A DNA stretch of 64,000 bases from an uncultured Caulobacterales bacterium (GTDB taxonomy: Bacteria > Pseudomonadota > Alphaproteobacteria > Caulobacterales > Maricaulaceae). Numbering within the stretch: position 1 is the first letter of the stretch; every line of letters begins with the position of its first letter. Of this stretch, positions 58,898 to 64,000 are shown in pieces. The stretch covers positions 248,001-312,000 of the forward strand of contig CANNER010000004.1 of NCBI GenBank assembly GCA_947503715.1, written 5' to 3'. The position numbers and the translations under genes were made by a program. Under the pieces are notes generated by a model that was given only the letters and a program-made list of their open reading frames with translations, ran no database searches and was not told the origin of the DNA.

Positions 58898-61054
58898 GTG
58901 ACGACATACAAAATAACCGGAGGACGTCTCGCGCGTTGTGGTTTGATTACGGGATTAGCCAGCGTGTTAGCGGCCTGTGGTGGCGATGGCGGCAGCAGTG
59001 CTCCAACCACACCGCCCCCGCCAGCCGCTAACCGGGCTCCGACTGTGACGCTTACAAACGTTCCCACAGAAATCCGTGAAGCGGACGCTTTATCCTTTGA
59101 TATTTCCGGCTCTGATCCCGATGGAGACGCGCTCACTTTCACATTGGCCACGACGGCTGGGCCAGAGTTAAGCCTTTCCGTTTCCGGTACGACCGGTATG
59201 GGTTCAGCCCCTGCCGTTGATGCGGATACAACCGCAACGATACAGGTCACAGCCAGTGATGGTCGAGCCAGCGCAACGGCAACAGCGGATATCACAATTT
59301 TGAATAATGCCGCCCCGACCGCAATTCTGACAACCGGAACGACAACTGTACGCGAGGGCGAAGTGATTACGGTCGACGCCTCGACATCTTCGGACGAAGA
59401 GGGCGACGTGCTGACATATAGATATACGATTACATCAGGCCCCGATATAGATCTTTCAGGCCAGACAGGATCGATGGCAAGTTTTACCGCACCGGATGTC
59501 GATACGGATATAGTCCTGACTGTAGACGTCAGTGTCGATGACGGCCGCGACGTCGCAGTGGAAACCGTCGACATCAACATTCTGAACAATAATGCACCCG
59601 TCGCCTCTTTGGTCGCGACGCCAGACGATGTGGATGAAGGAGTCGACGTCACGTTTGATGCGTCCGCCTCAACCGATGCGGAAGGCGACCCCCTCACCTT
59701 TACATATATTCAGATCGCAGGTCCCGCGCTCAATTTGGACGGAGCGGGTGAAACCTTTACGACCGAAGCTCCGGAGGTGGACACCGATCGTGTCGTCACA
59801 CTGGAGGTCCAAGTTAGCGATGGCCGCGATGTTTCATCACAGCGCGTCGATATCAATCTACGCAATGTAGAGCAGACGCCCGCCTTTCCCGTCACGTTTG
59901 AAATCGACAAATCTTTGTCAGTTGACGGTGAATTATTCGCGATTGACGATGTTCTCAATCCCGGAAGTCAGGGATTGATTGCCGTAAGTGAAAGCGATGC
60001 CGGACCTGTTGGTCTTCGCGCTGTCAGGGTCAATGCCAGCGCCGATTTTATTGAGGGATCAACCCCGCTTATATCGCCCCAGTTCGAACGCGGATTACAA
60101 TTGGAAGAAGGTCGTTTCGGGCTTTACTTCCTCACCGAGTCCGACGGTATCACTTTCCTGCAATTGGACACCTCAAACACCAGTGCAGCCAATTTTTCGA
60201 TCACCGGCAAGCTTGATGTGGATGCAGCCTGTGCTGTGGAAATGGTCTCTGCAGGCTTTTCCAGCGCTGGCGGAGTCATTATTATCGGTCGAAAAGGCGG
60301 GGTCGATCTTTATAGCTATAGCTTGGCAGAAGCTGAAAACGGGTTTCTTGAGCCGGATTTCACTTCCTTGACACTCCAGAGCAGCATTAATGACGGTCAT
60401 GATTATTGCGCCCTGACCCTTCCAAGAGCGTTGATTGCAAGTGGCAGGAATTCCAGCGCTACGGACTTTTTAGCCATTAGAGCCGAGGATTTCAGTATTC
60501 AAGGTTTCGAAATTCGGGACAATGAGGCCGGGATACTGACACTGACGCCTACATTTCGGATTGCAGAAACGGGCCTCGACCCAAACACGCAGAGTTTTGT
60601 AAAAGGCTTGGAAGAGATAAATTCGTTCGGCACCACAGCTATTATCGTCAGCGATGGCATGCGGGAAGGCAAACACAGCCTTCTTTATATCTTCGACCAA
60701 TCGGACAGCAGAACACGACCTATGGTCGAAGATATTCTAATACGCACGGGTCACTGGTCATTGGGCGTTCCGACAGATTTAGCGGTGCGCAGGTTCGACG
60801 AGGGCTTTGAACCTTATCTGATTGTTGCGACGCCGGGCACACCGCAGGCTGTCGCCTTTCCTCGACCATTCTTTGGCGATCCGAGTGTGCCCTTAGACGC
60901 AACCTATCTCGAAGTCGGACTGGGCGCCGCTCTCGTTTACGCGACAAGATCTGTGTCAGGCTCTAATCGGGATAATGCGTTTAATGGATTGATTTTTGGC
61001 TATCCCGAAAAAGGTGAAATCAGACGTTTCGACGAAACCGATCCACCCGAATAG
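58898..61054 (+). CDS. Surface lipoprotein with three PKD/cadherin-like repeats
   Basis: 718 residues. GTG 58898 is chosen because GGGGG lies seven bases upstream and the lipobox 'LAAC' follows at about residue 28; GTG 58877 is possible. After a Ser/Thr/Pro linker come three tandem Ig-like repeats of about 95 residues, each with 'E.....D.S.S.D.[ED]GD.LT' and ending 'V.I.ILNN' ('DPDGDALTF', 'DEEGDVLTY', 'DAEGDPLTF'), which are calcium-binding-type acidic loops. The C-terminal 390 residues are beta-rich and unrecognised, perhaps a propeller. Likely an outer-surface binding or adhesion protein. Confidence 0.8.
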   Translation: MTTYKITGGRLARCGLITGLASVLAACGGDGGSSAPTTPPPPAANRAPTVTLTNVPTEIREADALSFDISGSDPDGDALTFTLATTAGPELSLSVSGTTGMGSAPAVDADTTATIQVTASDGRASATATADITILNNAAPTAILTTGTTTVREGEVITVDASTSSDEEGDVLTYRYTITSGPDIDLSGQTGSMASFTAPDVDTDIVLTVDVSVDDGRDVAVETVDINILNNNAPVASLVATPDDVDEGVDVTFDASASTDAEGDPLTFTYIQIAGPALNLDGAGETFTTEAPEVDTDRVVTLEVQVSDGRDVSSQRVDINLRNVEQTPAFPVTFEIDKSLSVDGELFAIDDVLNPGSQGLIAVSESDAGPVGLRAVRVNASADFIEGSTPLISPQFERGLQLEEGRFGLYFLTESDGITFLQLDTSNTSAANFSITGKLDVDAACAVEMVSAGFSSAGGVIIIGRKGGVDLYSYSLAEAENGFLEPDFTSLTLQSSINDGHDYCALTLPRALIASGRNSSATDFLAIRAEDFSIQGFEIRDNEAGILTLTPTFRIAETGLDPNTQSFVKGLEEINSFGTTAIIVSDGMREGKHSLLYIFDQSDSRTRPMVEDILIRTGHWSLGVPTDLAVRRFDEGFEPYLIVATPGTPQAVAFPRPFFGDPSVPLDATYLEVGLGAALVYATRSVSGSNRDNAFNGLIFGYPEKGEIRRFDETDPPE

Positions 61055-61067
61055 GCCGTGATGTAAT

Positions 61068-62132
61068 TTATCCGGCTTCCATTTGTGCGAGACGGGCGGC
61101 TTGGTCTTCGGCAATTAAAGCATCGACGACGTCAGAGAGCGCGTCGCCCGCCACGATTTTATCCAAATTATAAAGCGTCAAATTAATCCGGTGATCCGTC
61201 ACGCGGCCCTGCGGATAATTATAGGTACGGATCCGCTCGGACCTATCCCCGGAGCCGACTTGTCCCGCCCGTTCCTCGGCGCGTTCGGCATCCATGCGCT
61301 GCTTTTCCATATCGTAGAGTTTCATCTTCAACAGGCGTTCCGCATTGGCGCGGTTCATGTGCTGGGACTTTGCATCACAGACAACGACAACGCCTGTCGG
61401 GACGTGAGTCATACGAACCGCGGAGTCGGTCTTGTTCACATGCTGTCCGCCCGCACCGGAGGCGCGCATCGTATCGACGCGGACATCATTCATAGAGAAG
61501 CCCGTGTCGATATCTTCAGGTTCGGGCAGGACGGCGACAGTCGCCGCAGAGGTATGAATACGCCCCTGTGTTTCGGTGACGGGCACACGCTGCACGCGGT
61601 GAACACCGGATTCAAATTTCATTTTACCATAGGCGCCCGCACCGGAGACGGAGGCAACGATTTCCTTATAGCCGCCCATATCGGCTTCGTTCTCGCTCTC
61701 AATCTCGACCTTCCAGCCTTGCAAGGAGGCATAGCGCGCATACATGGCGTAGAGATCGCCGGCGAAAATTGCGGCTTCGTCGCCGCCCGTCCCCGCCCGG
61801 ATTTCGAGCACGATGGAGGCGTTGTCATCCTTATCTTTAGGCAGGAGGAGGAGCGACACTTCCTTCTCCAATTCCGGCAAAGTGTCTTTCAGCGTTTGGA
61901 TTTCTTCCTTCGCCATCGGACCCATTTCAGGATCGTCCAGCATAGATTCTAATTCTTCCATCTCCGCCCGCACATCCATTAGCTTTTTCACGCCCTCAGC
62001 AACGGGTCGAAGCTCGGCATAATCCTTGCCGAGTTGCACAATTTCATCACTATCCGTGGTCGCCCCCATACGGGCTGTAATCTGGTCGAAACGGTCAACG
62101 ACTTGGGCGAGTTTTATATCTGGGATATGCAT
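61068..62132 (-). CDS. prfA: Peptide chain release factor 1
   Basis: 354-residue RF1, which reads UAA/UAG and triggers peptide release. GGQ is at residues 228-230 in '[15 protein letters not shown]'; the codon-recognition tripeptide PxT is in '[12 protein letters not shown]' (P-V-T). '[18 protein letters not shown]' is the conserved domain 2 start. prmC, the GGQ methyltransferase gene that usually follows prfA, is absent downstream; the next gene is the convergent lipoprotein. Confidence 0.97.
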   Translation of the reverse strand: MHIPDIKLAQVVDRFDQITARMGATTDSDEIVQLGKDYAELRPVAEGVKKLMDVRAEMEELESMLDDPEMGPMAKEEIQTLKDTLPELEKEVSLLLLPKDKDDNASIVLEIRAGTGGDEAAIFAGDLYAMYARYASLQGWKVEIESENEADMGGYKEIVASVSGAGAYGKMKFESGVHRVQRVPVTETQGRIHTSAATVAVLPEPEDIDTGFSMNDVRVDTMRASGAGGQHVNKTDSAVRMTHVPTGVVVVCDAKSQHMNRANAERLLKMKLYDMEKQRMDAERAEERAGQVGSGDRSERIRTYNYPQGRVTDHRINLTLYNLDKIVAGDALSDVVDALIAEDQAARLAQMEAG

Positions 62133-62146
62133 GAGCGCGGGTTAGT

Positions 62147-64000
62147 CTAGTCGAGCGATACGGTCAAACCCGCAAATACGGTTCGCGGGCGTCCGGGGAA
62201 GAAACGTTCATTGCCAAAGGCGAAATCCGCGCGGTCTGCATAACGGATATCGAAGAGGTTATCCATGCGCAGAGAAAACTGCAGCGCCTCGGTCAAATCA
62301 ACCTGCCCGCCCAGTGTAAAAATATCATGGCCGGGATAGTCATTCGTATTGCCTGGATTGGTGAAATACTCACCAACATGGGTCCAGCGGAGATAGCCCC
62401 CCGCGCGGTCGCCATTATAGTGCAGCGAGAGATTACCCAGCGTATCGGGCGCCGTATCCACACGGTCACCATCGGTGATATTATTGGCGGCACTGCCCAC
62501 GTCTTCTGTGAAGTCATAAGTGTGACGGGCGAGCGTCCCTGCGCCGTTCAATGAAAAACCTTTGCCAAGCGATAGATCAAAACTCGCCTCAATACCTTCA
62601 TGCCGGGTCTTGCCATTTACAACATTGAACCCATTCGCATTGCGGAAGAAGAAATTATCCTTCCACATTGTGAAACCCGTGATTTCAAAATTTCCGCGAC
62701 CTAAGTCCCCACGCAAACCAGCTTCGAGACTGTCCAGTGTTTCAACTTCGGCCTCGCCCGGCACTTGGTTTTGCTGTGCGGAATAAAGATCAGACGTCTG
62801 TGGTGCGCGAGAACCTCTGGCTGCTCGGGCAAAGAACGTAACGTCTTCCAGATCATAGGTCAGGCCAAGCTTGGGCGTTAGGGTGAAATAATCATCGGTG
62901 CGGTCCGCCGCCCGAATGAAACGGCCCGACTGTCCTGCCTCGACCTGATTATCATAATCGTAGGACGTATATTCACCGCGTGCGCCGAAATGGAGCGTTG
63001 CGCGATCACCGATTTCAAAGTCTTTCGTCGCAAAACCCGCGAGAACAATCGCGTCAACTTCGTAATCATAGTGAAGCCCTTGAACGAAACTAAACCGGTT
63101 TGGATTCTCTTGAAATTCATATTGAAAACCGGATGTATATTCCGCGTCAACGCCTGCGCTCCAGCCATCTCCGTATAGACCGGATTTCAGACCGAAGCTC
63201 GTATGGCCGTTTTTATCCAGCGCTTGTCCGGGCACAAAATGGCGAAGGAAACGCTGCTGCGTACGACGGGCATAGGGTTGGAGGATCAGCGTACCAAGGT
63301 CAGTTTCGCGTTGCGCCTTGATTTGTCCGCGCAGGGCTTGCGTGTCGCGGAAGGCTTCGGGAAAGGCATTGGTCGTTATGAGATCGCGGTCGAGATAGGC
63401 GTCATCGCCTTGAAGAAATCCTGCCGTTTCTTGGTTCAAATTATTGAGGGCGATGAGGCTGGAAATATCCCATGCGCCCAATTGTATCGCGTGTTGGACC
63501 GCCAGTTTTTGCTGGTCGAATCCGCTATCATCACGGAAACCGCTATCGTGGGAGAGGTCTGCGGAGACACGCAAATTCTGCGTCAAATCTGTGACCAGAG
63601 TTGTGTTGATAAATCCTCGGCTGCTGCCTTGGACAGAGAACGTATTCTCGCCACGACCCGGCTCTCCTAAAACGACATTAATCAAGCCATGCACAGCGTT
63701 GGAGCCATAATCTGCGGGGCCCGGACCTTTGAAAACTTCAATTGTATTCGCTAATTCCGTCGGAGCCTCGAGCAAACTATTTACATTGGCAAAGCCTGCC
63801 GCGCGAAGCGGCACGCCGTCCAATGTGTAGAGAAAGCTGCCAGCCCCCGCCCCGCCCGTCAGAACAGGCGAGCGGATCGCCGTCAGATGTTCCTGCCCCG
63901 AACCGCGGTGGATATTCACGCCCGCAACCGTGTTCAGAATTTCCGCCGGATGGGCGAGAGTCAGACCTTCGGGCGAGGTCGGAATGATGACATCAATTGT
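62147..64000 (-). CDS. TonB-dependent receptor, 5' end outside window
   Basis: 617 residues visible; the frame stays open to base 64000, so the signal peptide and TonB box lie beyond the window. Plug domain: 'HPAEILNTVAGVNIHRGSGQ', 'YTLDGVPLRAAGF', 'IEVFKGPGPADYGSNAVHGLINVV'. The barrel ends with 'FAGLTVSLD', without the usual terminal phenylalanine. 'RAARGSRAPQTSDLY' and 'DNLFDIRYADRADF' are late-barrel signatures of siderophore/vitamin-type receptors. Substrate unknown. The stop lies 14 bp before prfA. Confidence 0.92.
   Translation of the reverse strand, partial: TIDVIIPTSPEGLTLAHPAEILNTVAGVNIHRGSGQEHLTAIRSPVLTGGAGAGSFLYTLDGVPLRAAGFANVNSLLEAPTELANTIEVFKGPGPADYGSNAVHGLINVVLGEPGRGENTFSVQGSSRGFINTTLVTDLTQNLRVSADLSHDSGFRDDSGFDQQKLAVQHAIQLGAWDISSLIALNNLNQETAGFLQGDDAYLDRDLITTNAFPEAFRDTQALRGQIKAQRETDLGTLILQPYARRTQQRFLRHFVPGQALDKNGHTSFGLKSGLYGDGWSAGVDAEYTSGFQYEFQENPNRFSFVQGLHYDYEVDAIVLAGFATKDFEIGDRATLHFGARGEYTSYDYDNQVEAGQSGRFIRAADRTDDYFTLTPKLGLTYDLEDVTFFARAARGSRAPQTSDLYSAQQNQVPGEAEVETLDSLEAGLRGDLGRGNFEITGFTMWKDNFFFRNANGFNVVNGKTRHEGIEASFDLSLGKGFSLNGAGTLARHTYDFTEDVGSAANNITDGDRVDTAPDTLGNLSLHYNGDRAGGYLRWTHVGEYFTNPGNTNDYPGHDIFTLGGQVDLTEALQFSLRMDNLFDIRYADRADFAFGNERFFPGRPRTVFAGLTVSLD

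Noticed and set aside
58762-59697. Minus-strand open frame of 311 codons, Ser/Val/Thr-rich
   Set aside because: Mirror of the repetitive lipoprotein gene; composition is the antisense of Asp/Ala/Thr codons.

Overview
The window looks like chromosomal DNA of an aerobic, probably aquatic, stalk/bud-forming-type alphaproteobacterium of the Caulobacterales/Maricaulales/Hyphomonadales group. This rests on gene content: GcrA and GapR (alphaproteobacterial cell-cycle and nucleoid proteins), a three-piece proton-translocating transhydrogenase (pntAA, pntAB, pntB), a RegB/RegA-Sco redox cluster, a HIG1 protein beside a PduO-type cobalamin adenosyltransferase, and TonB-dependent receptors as outer-membrane uptake proteins. 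Genus is inference. Genes are densely packed with many 1-4 bp overlaps. No phage, transposase, CRISPR array or rRNA operon is visible.

Layout. 1-4266: SpoIIM-like and RDD membrane proteins (end of an operon that begins outside the window), L-serine ammonia-lyase, topoisomerase IB. 4267-12695: a nucleoside/nucleotide acquisition block with AMP nucleosidase, a concentrative nucleoside transporter and a large Oar-type TonB receptor on the minus strand, facing a uridine-kinase-like protein and a second nucleoside transporter on the plus strand. 12692-14431: two secreted proteins of unknown function, one fibre-like. 14644-16206: purEK. 16348-19642: a diguanylate cyclase, two glutathione-transferase-like proteins, DUF3008 and a CIA30-type lipoprotein. 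19639-22847: transhydrogenase operon. 23127-26337: a sigma-54-type response regulator co-transcribed with an outer-membrane beta-barrel protein. 26465-27749: a GH10 xylanase lipoprotein behind two LacI-type operators. 27869-30482: EF-hand protein, GapR, HIG1 protein, cobalamin adenosyltransferase.

30644-32339 holds a serine hydrolase divergent from an Lrp-type regulator. 32340-33414 is the only long gene-free stretch; it is filled with three kinds of about 101-104 bp palindromic repeat units. 33415-36601: Sco, RegB, RegA and a stand-alone BLUF blue-light sensor. 36746-40437: a tightly coupled three-gene operon (DUF3604/PHP-like lipoprotein, parvulin-type PPIase, HupE/UreJ-like membrane protein) whose joint role is unknown. 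40482-40558: tRNA-Met. 40626-44949: branched-chain 2-oxoacid dehydrogenase E1alpha-E1beta-E2 with a divergent Lrp/BkdR regulator. 44946-51743: tamA-tamB-arylamine N-acetyltransferase. 51875-53431: acyl-CoA synthetase. 53456-55867: two small proteins, gcrA with an upstream pair of inverted DnaA-box-like sites flanking a GANTC site, and a stress-type protein. 56023-58157: ABC-2 permease and argD. 58277-64000: small proteins, a PKD/cadherin-like lipoprotein, prfA, and a second TonB receptor cut by the window end.

The most interesting leads are the DUF3604-PPIase-HupE operon, the gcrA upstream region, the nucleoside block, the xylanase operators and the palindromic repeat cluster.
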